DNA from: Pedobacter miscanthi
Lineage (GTDB): Bacteria; Bacteroidota; Bacteroidia; Sphingobacteriales; Sphingobacteriaceae
Length of the DNA: 64,000 nucleotides
Direction: 5' to 3'
NCBI RefSeq assembly: GCF_003315595.1
Contig: NZ_QNQU01000033.1
Location: 1-64,000 of the forward strand
A program made the position numbers and the translations under genes. The notes beneath the pieces are model-generated. The model was not told where the DNA came from. It was given only the letters and a program-made list of their open reading frames with translations, and made no database searches. Below, in pieces: positions 51,916 through 59,743 of this stretch (position 1 is the stretch's first letter; every line of letters starts with the position of its first letter).

Positions 51916-53136
51916 TTAAGCAGAAGGTTTTGGTTTTTTCTTTTTATGCCAAACCTTTTTCTTGCCTTTATTTTGAGGTCTCTTTTCCTCTACGTGTGTG
52001 ATTTCCATTGCGGCGATGCTTTGTGGCAAAGGCATCCGCGGAACTTCTTTTTCAATCAGTTTTTCGATGTTATCGAATTTGCGTTTATCCCTTCCGTTAA
52101 CCAGCGTAATGGCTGTACCTTTAGTTGCGGCTCTGGCCGTACGACCAATGCGGTGTACATAATCAGCCGGATCACCAGGAACATCATAATTAATGACCAG
52201 ATCAATTCCTTCCACATCAATTCCGCGTGAAAGTACGTCTGTTCCTATTAAAATCGGCAATCTCCTGTTTTTGAAAGCCAATAAAATATCTTCGCGTTCT
52301 TTTTGCCCTAAATCAGAGTGAAAAGCCTCCGCTTTAATGCCCAGCCCCTTAAAGGTCTTATACAATGCTTTCACCTTTTCTTTGGTGGAAACAAAAATAA
52401 TACTGCTTTTATACTGTTCGCTCTTGAAAATATCGGTCAATAAGGCCTGTTTCTGCTGATCGTGAATATTATAAGCCTGTTGATCTATCCCTTCAGCAGG
52501 TTTCGCAATCGAAATGGTAATCTGCTTAGGTTCATGCAGAATTTTGCCTGCCATAGTTCTTATTTTCGGTGCCATAGTAGCCGAGAATAAAAGTGTTTGT
52601 CTTTTCTTTGGCAAATAACTGATGATGCGGATAATATCGTCGTAAAAGCCCATATCCAACATCCTGTCAGCTTCATCAAGGATGAGATGCTGCAAGTGCT
52701 CCAGTTTTAACACGCCAGATGATAAGTGTGCCATCAACCTTCCCGGCGTAGCGATAATAATATCTACCCCCTCGCGCATCGAACGTTTTTGCTGCTCGTA
52801 CGCAATGCCATCTCCCCCACCATAAACAGCTAAGGAGCTGATATTGGTAAAATAAGCCAATGCTTCAACCTGTAAATCGATCTGCTGGGCCAATTCGCGC
52901 GTTGGTGCAAGAATTAAAGTATTATTATGCCTGTCGGCCGCCCTGCTGATTTTGTCCATAACAGGCAAAAGATAGCTGGCCGTTTTTCCGGTTCCCGTTT
53001 GGGCACAGGCAATCAGATCGTGGTTATCTAAAATTACCGGTATGGCTTGTTCTTGTATTGGAGTAGCGCTTTTATACCCCATGGCCATTAAGCCTTCGTA
53101 TAAATCGGGGTTAAAGTTAAAGTCGTTAAAATTCAA
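51916..53136 (-). CDS. DEAD-box ATP-dependent RNA helicase (RhlE-like)
   Basis: A 406-residue RNA helicase of the RhlE group, involved in ribosome assembly or RNA turnover, often under cold stress. Seen in order: Q motif FNPDLYEGLMAMGYKSATPIQEQ (quoted in part), motif I AQTGTGKTAS, Ia PTRELAQQ, II DEAD (in LILDEADRML), III SAT, then V and VI (RGIDVEG, HRIGRTARA). The C-terminal tail is short and basic (KKKVWHKKKKPKPSA). The start is TTG at 53136: no ATG lies nearby in frame, and the promoter at 53160-53191 supports it. Confidence 0.93.
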   Translation of the reverse strand: MNFNDFNFNPDLYEGLMAMGYKSATPIQEQAIPVILDNHDLIACAQTGTGKTASYLLPVMDKISRAADRHNNTLILAPTRELAQQIDLQVEALAYFTNISSLAVYGGGDGIAYEQQKRSMREGVDIIIATPGRLMAHLSSGVLKLEHLQHLILDEADRMLDMGFYDDIIRIISYLPKKRQTLLFSATMAPKIRTMAGKILHEPKQITISIAKPAEGIDQQAYNIHDQQKQALLTDIFKSEQYKSSIIFVSTKEKVKALYKTFKGLGIKAEAFHSDLGQKEREDILLAFKNRRLPILIGTDVLSRGIDVEGIDLVINYDVPGDPADYVHRIGRTARAATKGTAITLVNGRDKRKFDNIEKLIEKEVPRMPLPQSIAAMEITHVEEKRPQNKGKKKVWHKKKKPKPSA

Positions 53137-53159
53137 TCTATTGTATTTATGTCTTTTAG

Positions 53160-53191
53160 CAAAAGTACCTTAAAATACGGCCAATAGCAAA
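53160..53191 (-). promoter_or_regulatory. Predicted promoter of the DEAD-box helicase gene
   Basis: On the minus strand, TTTG (53188-53191), a 20-base spacer and TACTTTTG (53160-53167) match the Bacteroidota consensus exactly. Transcription would start near 53153, about 17 bases before the TTG start codon at 53136. Confidence 0.55.
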
Positions 53192-53252
53192 CGGCATTTC
53201 AATATCGTTGAGTTTAATCTAAGGCAGCTCCTTTTTTCCGGAATCTGGTTAA

Positions 53253-53287
53253 AAAAACAGCCCCGGCTGTTCTGAACAACCGGGGCC
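53253..53287 (-). terminator. Terminator after the Hsp20 gene
   Basis: CCCCGGCTGTTC and GAACAACCGGGG arms (53261-53285) form a strong stem with one mismatch. On the minus strand it is followed by a U-run (complement of 53251-53257). It lies 25 bases past the Hsp20 stop. Confidence 0.8.
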
Positions 53288-53309
53288 TGGAAATTATAAT
53301 AGACGAAAC

Positions 53310-53762
53310 TTAGTCTACCAGAATATCTTTTTCCGGTATATTGGTTTCGGGGTTTTTAGGAAGGGTAATTTTTAGGATCCCATCGGCATAACCAGCCGAA
53401 ATGTTTTCTGACAAAACCTTTCCGTTTAGGGCAAAAGCCCTTTCGAAAGCACCATTACTATACTCTCTGCGACTGTATTTTTTAGCCGCATCAGCTTCTT
53501 CTTTTGGTTGGTAAGAAACAGTTAATACATCATCTTTGGTTACAACTTTTAAGCTTTCTTTAAGCAAAGCCGGAGCAAAAAGCTCGATGATAAAATTATT
53601 TTCTGTTTCTTCGATGTTTACCGGTACTTTTCTAAATCCCTGGTTAAACATCCCGAATTTGTGGTGACCGAAAGGTCCGCCGAAATGCCTTCCAAATTTT
53701 CCTTCTCCTTCGCCAAACCGGCCGTGCATCCTGCCCTGGTGGCATCTATGTTCTTTGTACAT
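53310..53762 (-). CDS. Hsp20/alpha-crystallin small heat-shock protein
   Basis: A 150-residue ATP-independent holdase that binds unfolding proteins. The N-terminal ~45 residues are unusually rich in Gly, His and Phe (GRFGEGEGKFGRHFGGPFGHHKFG). The alpha-crystallin domain runs from about 48 to 140 with the hallmark AYADGILKITLPKN-type motif (here AGYADGILKITLPK). The C-terminus NIPEKDILVD carries a weak I-x-I/V anchor. It is the last gene of the minus-strand run that starts with the ECF sigma gene, 51 bases after the truncated glycosyltransferase gene. Confidence 0.93.
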   Translation of the reverse strand: MYKEHRCHQGRMHGRFGEGEGKFGRHFGGPFGHHKFGMFNQGFRKVPVNIEETENNFIIELFAPALLKESLKVVTKDDVLTVSYQPKEEADAAKKYSRREYSNGAFERAFALNGKVLSENISAGYADGILKITLPKNPETNIPEKDILVD

Positions 53763-53813
53763 TTTACTTAATCTAATTGTTATTTATTTTATTAATTCAC
53801 AGGATTTAACCAA

Positions 53814-54206
53814 TTAACTGGTAACCGCCTGCTCGGTTTTGGGTATGCCCAATAGTTGTGTAATAATATTTGCATAAGGATAAGCGGGCGAAAAAACGGC
53901 ATAATCAAATTTCAATCCCCTTATCTGCACCAAAATATCATCAATAAACTTCATCGGTTCGAGTAAGGCACTGATCAATCCCGATTTCGGTTGCTCTTCT
54001 TCGCCTGTATCATTTTTCGCCTGAAAGATATTTACTTCCTGATTGTAGGCTCTAAAGTCAGCACCAATTTCCTCAATAGGGCTTTTAAATTCATCAGAAC
54101 TGAAAAAAGTTACCTTTTCGCCACGGCTGATCAGTTCGTTGGCCATCCCTAAAATCGGACTCACATCTGCCTGTGATGGATCGCTTAAAAAAAGTACCTG
54201 CGACAT
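53814..54206 (-). pseudogene. Truncated YjiC/MGT-type glycosyltransferase (N-terminal fragment)
   Basis: A 130-residue frame closely matching the N-terminal acceptor-domain start of macrolide/UDP-glycosyltransferases: SQVLFLSDPSQADVSPILGMANELISRGEKVTFFSS-type (quoted as MANELISRGEKVTFF and EEIGADFRAYNQE), then YAVFSPAYPYANIITQLLGIP. A full enzyme has about 390-400 residues; the nucleotide-sugar-binding C-terminal half is absent, and only 51 bases separate the stop from Hsp20. So it is either a decayed gene or a retained small protein built from this half-fold. The ATG at 54206 is preferred over a GTG upstream that overlaps the previous gene. Confidence 0.65.
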
Positions 54207-54210
54207 AACC

Positions 54211-54444
54211 TTATCTTTTTGTAATGTTAACACTATCTACCGGTGCAATTAAGGCATCAGTGGTTTTTCTATTGTGATGACTGAAAGCATGACGTCTGTT
54301 ATATTCATGGTCACAATCTTCATTGTAATGCCTGTTTTTAAAGTCAAGGCGATCGCGGTATCCGTTTTGAACCGCCAGTACATTTAAGCTGTAAAAAGTT
54401 CCTGCGGCAACAGCCAGTGCCAGTAATATCCTGAATGTTCTCAT
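54211..54444 (-). CDS. Small exported protein, unknown function
   Basis: A 77-residue protein with an N-terminal membrane or signal segment (RILLALAVAAGTFYSLNVLAV, 5-25). The short hydrophilic remainder is rich in His, Arg, Asn and Asp (NRHYNEDCDHEYNRRHAFSHH). I do not recognise a family. It starts 3 bases after the next upstream gene ends and ends 4 bases before the truncated glycosyltransferase frame starts, so it belongs to the same operon. Confidence 0.65.
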   Translation of the reverse strand: MRTFRILLALAVAAGTFYSLNVLAVQNGYRDRLDFKNRHYNEDCDHEYNRRHAFSHHNRKTTDALIAPVDSVNITKR

Positions 54445-54447
54445 GGC

Positions 54448-54714
54448 TTAATAGTTAATGTTGATGTTATTCACTGGTCCATTGCCCTCTACATTTGGTT
54501 TGTACCATTGGTTATCGATTGGTACAATCGGGTTAAAATGGTTTTCGAACCCATTGTATCTGCTATGAAAATAATGGCGTCTCCTGCCGGCAAAGGCCCT
54601 GAACATAAAACCGATCAGCACCGCAGCCAATATAAATTTGAATACAAACGGGATAAAGAAAGCGGCCGCGCCGAGTATAATCCCAAATCCTATAGCTTTT
54701 AATATTTTTTTCAT
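54448..54714 (-). CDS. Small membrane protein, unknown function
   Basis: An 88-residue protein with a Gly/Ala/Phe-rich double membrane helix (ILKAIGFGIILGAAAFFIPFVFKFILAAVLIGFMF, residues about 4-38, quoted in two parts: ILKAIGFGIILGAAAFF and FKFILAAVLIGFMF), then an Arg/His stretch (AGRRRHYFHS) and an Asn-rich tail. No family is recognised. It is in the gene run downstream of the ECF sigma factor, separated from the 117-residue gene by about 310 bases. Confidence 0.65.
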   Translation of the reverse strand: MKKILKAIGFGIILGAAAFFIPFVFKFILAAVLIGFMFRAFAGRRRHYFHSRYNGFENHFNPIVPIDNQWYKPNVEGNGPVNNININY

Positions 54715-55023
54715 CTTCTTATTTTTTAAAGGATTTAATCAATTCACTGTAAGCAAGTTGACCATTAAATCCTGTTGTTTTCGTTATTTATATAGGAAGA
54801 CGGGGCAGCTTTATTTTTACTTTAAATTATTTTGATTTTTTTTAAATCTGGAGCGTCACCCCCTCGTTATGTCATCCTGAGCGTAGTCGAAGGATCTTTA
54901 GCTGGATCAAATTAATGGTCAGTGAGATACTAATAAAACAAGTCGTTATTGCAATGACGAGCGTTGGTTGGCGGGACACCAACCAATAAACAAAAAAGCC
55001 CCGAATTTCTTCGAGGCTTCTAA
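54715..55023. repeat. Intergenic gap with palindromes and a terminator
   Basis: This 309-base gap has no gene. It holds a GTCATCCTGAGCGTAGTCGAAGGATC module (about 54869-54897; a similar one lies near 61952-61978), a CAATGACGAG remnant, and a TTGGTTGG...CCAACCAA hairpin (54965-54987). The terminator of the 117-residue gene lies at the right edge. Confidence 0.6.
54991..55020 (-). terminator. Terminator after the 117-residue membrane-protein gene
   Basis: On the minus strand AAGCCTCGAAG and TTCGGGGCTTTTTT form an imperfect stem followed by U6, directly after the stop at 55024. This would separate the sigma factor pair from the genes downstream, unless read-through occurs. Confidence 0.7.
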
Positions 55024-55377
55024 TTATTCTTTGTTCCGGTGGTGGCCCCATCCGCCACACCTTCGTTTATATTCTTCTTTAAATTTCACCCGCTCCTCAT
55101 CGTTCATGGTTTCCCATTTGGCACGCATGGTTTTTGCCCGCTCACGGAAACCTTCATGTCCGCCGTGGCCACCTTTTTTAAAATTGCCAAAAAGCAACCG
55201 GCACAGTACCAGTAAGCCCAGTGCCTGCCAATAAGTTAGTTTGCCTGCATGTGCCACCTCAGGTAAAATCCAGTTCCATAAAAACATAACCACATACCCC
55301 AAAACCGCTGCAATAAGCAGGGCTACGGGTAAAAAGAAAATAAATTTCTTGCGCCGATTAAAATTTCTATTCATCAT
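55024..55377 (-). CDS. Small membrane protein paired with the ECF sigma factor
   Basis: A 117-residue protein with two membrane helices (about 11-35 and 45-62) followed by a charged, Gly/His-rich tail (KKGGHGGHEGFRERAKTMRAKWETMNDEERVKFKEEYKRR-type, quoted in part, ending RCGGWGHHRNKE). Its tail resembles the helical metal- and stress-related Spy/CpxP-like segments, but only weakly. It starts 10 bases after the sigma factor stop on the same strand, so the two are an operon. An anti-sigma role is possible from context only. Confidence 0.7.
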   Translation of the reverse strand: MMNRNFNRRKKFIFFLPVALLIAAVLGYVVMFLWNWILPEVAHAGKLTYWQALGLLVLCRLLFGNFKKGGHGGHEGFRERAKTMRAKWETMNDEERVKFKEEYKRRCGGWGHHRNKE

Positions 55378-55387
55378 GTCTGCAAAT

Positions 55388-55939
55388 TTAATAGTTAATA
55401 AATTCCTGATATAAATTTTGTAAGCGGTTACGCAGGTGTTTTACCGCATAACCTTTTCTTGATATTAATGTTTTGATATTCTCTCCGCTTTCATCGGCCA
55501 GCTCCTGAAAAGTGCGTTCTTCCAGTTCATTCTGTACAAATACATAACGTTGATTTTCGGGCAGTTCTTCGAGCGCCAGGAAGAGTTGGTCCCAGAATAA
55601 TTTTTTTAAGCTTTCCTCTTCCGGTGAATAAGCCTCGGCAAGCAAAATCTCCTTGAAATTGATTTCGCCATCCTCTCCCTCAAAACTAAAATCTTCCAGC
55701 GATTCTTCCTTTTGTTTCCGGTATTTATCGGTAATCTTATTTCTGGCTACCCGGTAGAGCCAGCCGCTAATCTGCTCGATGGTGCCTACCTCCGGCTGAT
55801 TACTCAGCTGGAACCAAACATCCTGTAAAATATCTTCCGCGTCCTCATCGGTATTCACCCTTCCACGGATGAAACTGAAGAGGCGTTTACCATAATTGGC
55901 AACCGTTGAAATGATATTTTGAGGTTCGTTTGTTGGCAC
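55388..55939 (-). CDS. ECF-type RNA polymerase sigma factor
   Basis: A 183-residue extracytoplasmic-function sigma factor. Region 2 is at about 15-80 (ANYGKRLFSFIRGRVNTDEDAEDILQDVW in part, ending in the DAEDILQDVWFQL core). A linker rich in acidic residues follows, then region 4 at about 125-180 (LEELPENQRYVFVQNELEERTFQELADESGENIKTL in part). The start is GTG at 55939. It heads a minus-strand run ending with Hsp20, which suggests an envelope- or protein-folding-stress programme. The tandem repeat array lies right upstream, so its promoter must be inside or beside the array. Confidence 0.92.
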   Translation of the reverse strand: MPTNEPQNIISTVANYGKRLFSFIRGRVNTDEDAEDILQDVWFQLSNQPEVGTIEQISGWLYRVARNKITDKYRKQKEESLEDFSFEGEDGEINFKEILLAEAYSPEEESLKKLFWDQLFLALEELPENQRYVFVQNELEERTFQELADESGENIKTLISRKGYAVKHLRNRLQNLYQEFINY

Positions 55940-55987
55940 TATTTATTGCGTATAAAGCAGTAAACGGATGAAACTCAATATTACTTT

Positions 55988-57041
55988 AAATTTTCGTTAT
56001 TTTTTTCGGCATCTTTCGAAGTTTAGCAGTGGGAATGGGCAGGGCTAACTTCGAAAGTATTAAAAAGCCTTGTGCAATAGTTTATGATTATTCTCCTTTT
56101 GGAAATGAAAGGACCGGTGTTATTGGCGAAATGCAGTCCCGCTTTTGGTACAAGTCCCGATGAAAAATCGGGAGCTTTCCCCGTCAATCGGGTTTAGACA
56201 CAAAGTTGGTACACCCTGCTCCCTTCAAAATGACTGATATAAAATGTCGTCATCTCGACTGTAGCATCGCGGAACGGAGAGATCTAACTCGAGATGACGT
56301 TATCAATTAAATTTTCGTTATTTTTTTTCGGCATATTTCGAAGTTTAGCGATGGGAATGGGCAGGACTAACTTTGAAAGTATTAAAAAAGCCTCGTGCAA
56401 TAGTTTGATTATTATTTTTTTGGAAATGAAAGGACAGGGGCTCTTGGCGGGCTGCAGTCTCGCTTTTTGGTACAAGTCCCGATGAAAAATCGGGAGCTTT
56501 CCCCGTCAATCGGGTTTAGGAACGAAGTAAGTGCACCTCCAAAATGACTGATATAAAATGTCGTCATCTCGACTGTAGCATCGCGAAACGGAGAGATCTA
56601 ACTCTAGATAGATCTCTCGGCTCCGCTCGAGATGACGCTATCATTTAAATTTTCGTTATTTTTTTCGGCATCTTTCGAAGTTTAGCAGTCGGAATGGGCA
56701 GGGCTAACTTAGAAAGTATTAAAAAGCCTTGTGCAATAGTTTATGATTACTCTCTTTTTGGAAATCAAATGACAGGTGTTCTTGGCGGGCTGCAGTCCCG
56801 CTTTTTGGTACAAGTCCCGATGAAAAATCGGGAGCTTTTCCCGTCAATCGGGTTTAGGCACGAAGGAGGTACACCTCCAAAATGACTGATATAAAATGTC
56901 GTCATCTCGACTGTAGCATCGCGAAACGGAGAGATCTAACTCGAGATAGATCTCTCGGCTCCGCTCGAGATGACGCTATCATTTAAATTTTCGTTATTTT
57001 TTTCGGCATCTTTCGAAGTTTAGCAGTCGGAATGGGCAGGG
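55988..57041. repeat. Tandem array of a ~338-bp composite palindromic repeat (3 full copies plus a partial fourth)
   Basis: Units begin at AAATTTTCGTTATT: 55988, 56309, 56647 and 56985, giving periods of 321, 338 and 338. Each unit has, in order, (1) a REP-like palindrome TTTCGAAGTTTAGC...GGGCTAACTT-GAAAGT, (2) a GCGGG...CCCGC hairpin followed by Ts, (3) CCCGATGAAAAATCGGG, (4) CCCCG...ATCGGG, and (5) a GTCATCTCGACTG...TCGAGATGACG palindrome with AGAGATCTA inner arms. Copy 1 is shorter because part of module 5 is deleted. The partial fourth copy covers only module 1 and breaks off near 57041, close to a lone ACTTCGGAAG arm at 57067-57076. No convincing gene lies within. Confidence 0.85.
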
Positions 57042-57082
57042 TTATCAGTGAGTAACCATCTTGCAGACTTCGGAAGTTCCCG

Positions 57083-58018
57083 TTATTTCTGCGCGCCGGT
57101 TGGGTTACTCCCTTTATCAACCACCGTTTTAGTATTTCCATTTAAATCGGCTACGTAAATTCTACTCTGCGTATAAGGTTTTACTTCGCCACTGTAAAAA
57201 ATACGATCGTCGGCAGTTACAGAAAGAAAGGGAACATGCATTCCTTTTGGTGAAAGTGGTGTTACTTTTTTACTGGCCAGATCCAGGATGTAAACCGCAT
57301 CGGCCATCTCGTGTAACTCCGGCAGTACCTCGCCACCCGCGGCATTAAAGATTAGTTTTTTACCATCTTTACTATAAAAGAAATTGTTACTGCTCGAGAT
57401 GTTATATTCACTTCCAATTAAAGTTTTTATCAGTTTCGTATCGATCAGTTTTCCTGAAAGATCAAAGGTGTAGAGGTTTTCAAGATCGTGCGCAATAATT
57501 TCTTTTTCGTTTTTCCAGTTGGGCCCAAAAGCATTAATTTTTGATGTGCTATCCAGCATGATGTAACCGGAATTATCAGCCTTAATCACACCTACTTTCC
57601 AAACACTTTTGTTGTTGAATACGCTGAAAGCAATACTGTTACCGTCAGCAGACCATACCGCCCCGTAATAATTATTGCTGTTTACCTGCAGTTTCCCTTG
57701 ATTTTTATTTTCCATATCGGCAATCCAGATGGAGCGGTTGCCTGCCAAATCGCTAAGGGTATAAGCCAGTTTATTACCATCAGGCGAAATAGCCGGATCG
57801 GTAGCTCCACCGAACGAAATCTGTTTCATTGTATCGATACTCGTTGCAACAATTTTATCTCCGTCCTGATAAGCCAGAGCGAAATTTTTATTACTTAAAG
57901 AAACGGTATCCAAAATGGCTTTATTTCCGTCTTCATTAGGTTTGCTGTTGCTGCAAGAAGTGATTAATGCCACGCAGGGAATTAAAATAGAAAATAATGT
58001 ACTGCTGATTTTCGTCAT
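57083..58018 (-). CDS. TolB-like beta-propeller lipoprotein
   Basis: A 311-residue exported lipoprotein with a lipobox around LITSC (Cys about residue 21). A beta-propeller of WD40/TolB-like PD40 repeats follows: GGATDPAISPDGNKLAYTLSD, GAVWSADGNSIAFSVFN, FFYSKDGKKLIFNAAGG and FLSVTADDRIFYSGE. Such proteins bind other proteins or sugars at the outer membrane, and no specific partner is seen here. The ATG at 58018 is preferred over a TTG two codons upstream. The repeat array begins 41 bases past its stop. Confidence 0.8.
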   Translation of the reverse strand: MTKISSTLFSILIPCVALITSCSNSKPNEDGNKAILDTVSLSNKNFALAYQDGDKIVATSIDTMKQISFGGATDPAISPDGNKLAYTLSDLAGNRSIWIADMENKNQGKLQVNSNNYYGAVWSADGNSIAFSVFNNKSVWKVGVIKADNSGYIMLDSTSKINAFGPNWKNEKEIIAHDLENLYTFDLSGKLIDTKLIKTLIGSEYNISSSNNFFYSKDGKKLIFNAAGGEVLPELHEMADAVYILDLASKKVTPLSPKGMHVPFLSVTADDRIFYSGEVKPYTQSRIYVADLNGNTKTVVDKGSNPTGAQK

Positions 58019-58139
58019 GCGCAATTTTACAAATAGTTTTTGTGTATGCCCATTAGAAAGTAATCCAAACAGGATATTTTACTTAAAAAAAACTTATAAA
58101 GCACGCTGTTCCTGAAGACACGAACCACAATACATATTT

Positions 58140-58205
58140 TACTTAAATCTTTTTCCCGCCGATTTTCGTGTCTCTCGCCATGTTTCGTGTCTCCACGAAA
58201 CATAC
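58140..58205. repeat. Short hairpin repeat GTTTCGTG...CACGAAAC
   Basis: A run of TTTTCGTGTCTC and GTTTCGTGTCTCC words ends in a perfect GTTTCGTG/CACGAAAC hairpin (58181-58200) next to the DUF4197 stop. It could act as a terminator for that gene, but it has no U-run. Confidence 0.45.
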
Positions 58206-58212
58206 CATAATT

Positions 58213-58977
58213 TTAAATCTTTTTCTTATCCGCGTAGCCGAATACTTTTTGTAGCAAGGTTGTACTTCTTGAGCTCAGGTTGCCCCTTATTTTTAATTCT
58301 TCTTTGGCAACTTCAATAAATAAACCATCTATCGCTTTTTGCGTAACATATTCGGTTAGGTTGGTATTTACAGGTTTTACCAAAGGCAGGCGGTTATATT
58401 GTGTAGTTAAATCGCTGTAATATTTGGTGGCATTTACCTTGCTTAAACTGGTGCTTACAATCGGACTAAATTTTTCCATCAACTGCGAAGTAGTAACCCG
58501 CTTAAAATATTCTGTAGCTGCGTTGTTATTGCCCAGCAAAATATTGGTAGCATCAGTTAATGTCATCTGCTTAATGGCAGAGATAAAAATCGGTTTTGCT
58601 TCCGTAGCTGCATCTTCGGCCGCACGGTTCAGGCTCACAATTACATTATCGCAAAGTTTGTTCAAACCTATACCTCGCAATGTTTTTTCTACTTTTTGTG
58701 CTTCAGGAGGCATTAATATTTTAACAGCAAGATTACCTAAAAAGCCGTCTTTAACCGAAAGTCGGTCTGCCCCTGCAGAAACGCCAATTTGCAATGCTTC
58801 CTTAATGCCCTGCCCAATTTCGAGGGTAGATGGTGTTCCGGTCGCGCTTGTGCCTGTGGTGGTGGCCTGTTTTCCTGTTACCTTCTTAAAAATATCACTT
58901 AGTTTAATTTGGGCACCCGCGTTTAGGCTTACCGATAGCAACACGATTGATGCAGCTAAAATATTGATCTTTTTCAT
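58213..58977 (-). CDS. DUF4197 exported protein
   Basis: A 254-residue protein with a signal peptide (about 1-22, ending NAGA). A helical DUF4197 domain covers nearly the rest: IGQGIKEALQIGVSAGADRLS, GFLGNLAVKILMPPEAQKVEKTLRGIG-type segment (quoted in part), a central LSKVNATKYYSDL, and the C-terminal IEVAKEELKIRGNLSSRSTTLLQKVFGY (quoted in part). Family members are secreted or periplasmic and widespread, with no known function. It stands alone, divergent from the second ECF sigma gene. Confidence 0.88.
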   Translation of the reverse strand: MKKINILAASIVLLSVSLNAGAQIKLSDIFKKVTGKQATTTGTSATGTPSTLEIGQGIKEALQIGVSAGADRLSVKDGFLGNLAVKILMPPEAQKVEKTLRGIGLNKLCDNVIVSLNRAAEDAATEAKPIFISAIKQMTLTDATNILLGNNNAATEYFKRVTTSQLMEKFSPIVSTSLSKVNATKYYSDLTTQYNRLPLVKPVNTNLTEYVTQKAIDGLFIEVAKEELKIRGNLSSRSTTLLQKVFGYADKKKI

Positions 58978-59032
58978 TGTGTGTGTTTAATTGGGATGAG
59001 CAAAACAACTGCCATAATTTAAATTGATAGTT

Positions 59033-59040
59033 CAAATATA
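59033..59040 (-). promoter_or_regulatory. Predicted -7 box for the DUF4197 gene
   Basis: Minus-strand TATATTTG matches TAnnTTTG exactly, about 55 bases before the ATG at 58977. No -33 TTTG was seen at the right distance. Confidence 0.35.
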
Positions 59041-59164
59041 AGTGTTTATGTGCGGCTAACCCTGAATTATTCATGCTCAATTCTCCCTAAAATATTAGTT
59101 TATATGCCATCACTCAGAAATATTTTTTATACTTGAAAGATAATTCGAATAGCTGCCATATTTT

Positions 59165-59743
59165 TTGAGATTTATAAAGAATACAGCTGGAAATAACCAG
59201 CAAGATGATGCCAAACTGATTGCCCAGTATAAAAATACGGGCGATTTGGATGCATTGGGTACGCTTTACAACAAATACATGCACCTTGTTTTCGGGGTTT
59301 GCCTCAACTACTTTAAAGATGAAGAGCAGAGCAAAGATGCGGTAATGCAGATTTTCGAAGAACTGGTAACCAAGCTAAAAATACATGAAGTACAGAATTT
59401 TAAAAGCTGGCTCCATGTTTTAACACGCAACCATTGTTTAATGGCATTGCGGAAATCTTCGAAGCAAAATAACGTTTCGATAGACGATACTTTTGTGGAA
59501 AACAGCGAGTTTGTGCATCTGGATATAGACAACACAAAAGAAACACAGCTTACCATCATGGAAAAGTGTATGGAAACTTTGCCCGAAGAACAGCGAAAAA
59601 GCGTAGATTTATTTTATCTGCAGGAAAAATGCTATAAAGAAGTGGCCGATATTACCGGTTACGACATGCTTAAAGTGAAAAGTTACATCCAGAATGGTAA
59701 GCGGAATTTAAAGATTTGTATAGAGAAAAACAGTAGTGAATAA
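59165..59743 (+). CDS. ECF-type RNA polymerase sigma factor
   Basis: A 192-residue ECF sigma factor. Region 2 is at about 15-85 (DAKLIAQYKNTGDLDALGTLYNKYMHL and KDEEQSKDAVMQIFEELVTKL, quoted in part), and region 4 at about 130-185 (CMETLPEEQRKSVDLFYLQEKCYKEVADITGYDMLKVKSYIQNGKRNL, in part). The start is TTG at 59165, since no in-frame ATG occurs before the essential region 2. It overlaps the next gene by 8 bases, so the two are an operon; the partner is likely its anti-sigma-type membrane protein. Confidence 0.92.
   Translation: MRFIKNTAGNNQQDDAKLIAQYKNTGDLDALGTLYNKYMHLVFGVCLNYFKDEEQSKDAVMQIFEELVTKLKIHEVQNFKSWLHVLTRNHCLMALRKSSKQNNVSIDDTFVENSEFVHLDIDNTKETQLTIMEKCMETLPEEQRKSVDLFYLQEKCYKEVADITGYDMLKVKSYIQNGKRNLKICIEKNSSE

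Noticed and set aside
54965..54987. TTGGTTGG...CCAACCAA hairpin as a terminator
   Set aside because: There is no U-run on either strand directly after it; a better terminator lies at 54991-55020.
56284..56885. Short open frames of about 63 residues within the tandem array
   Set aside because: They follow the repeat itself, recur in the same place in each unit, have no plausible ribosome site or domain, and end in the palindromes.
55988..57041. CRISPR array reading of the repeat region
   Set aside because: Units are ~338 bp and nearly identical throughout, without short repeats separated by unique spacers, and no cas genes are present.
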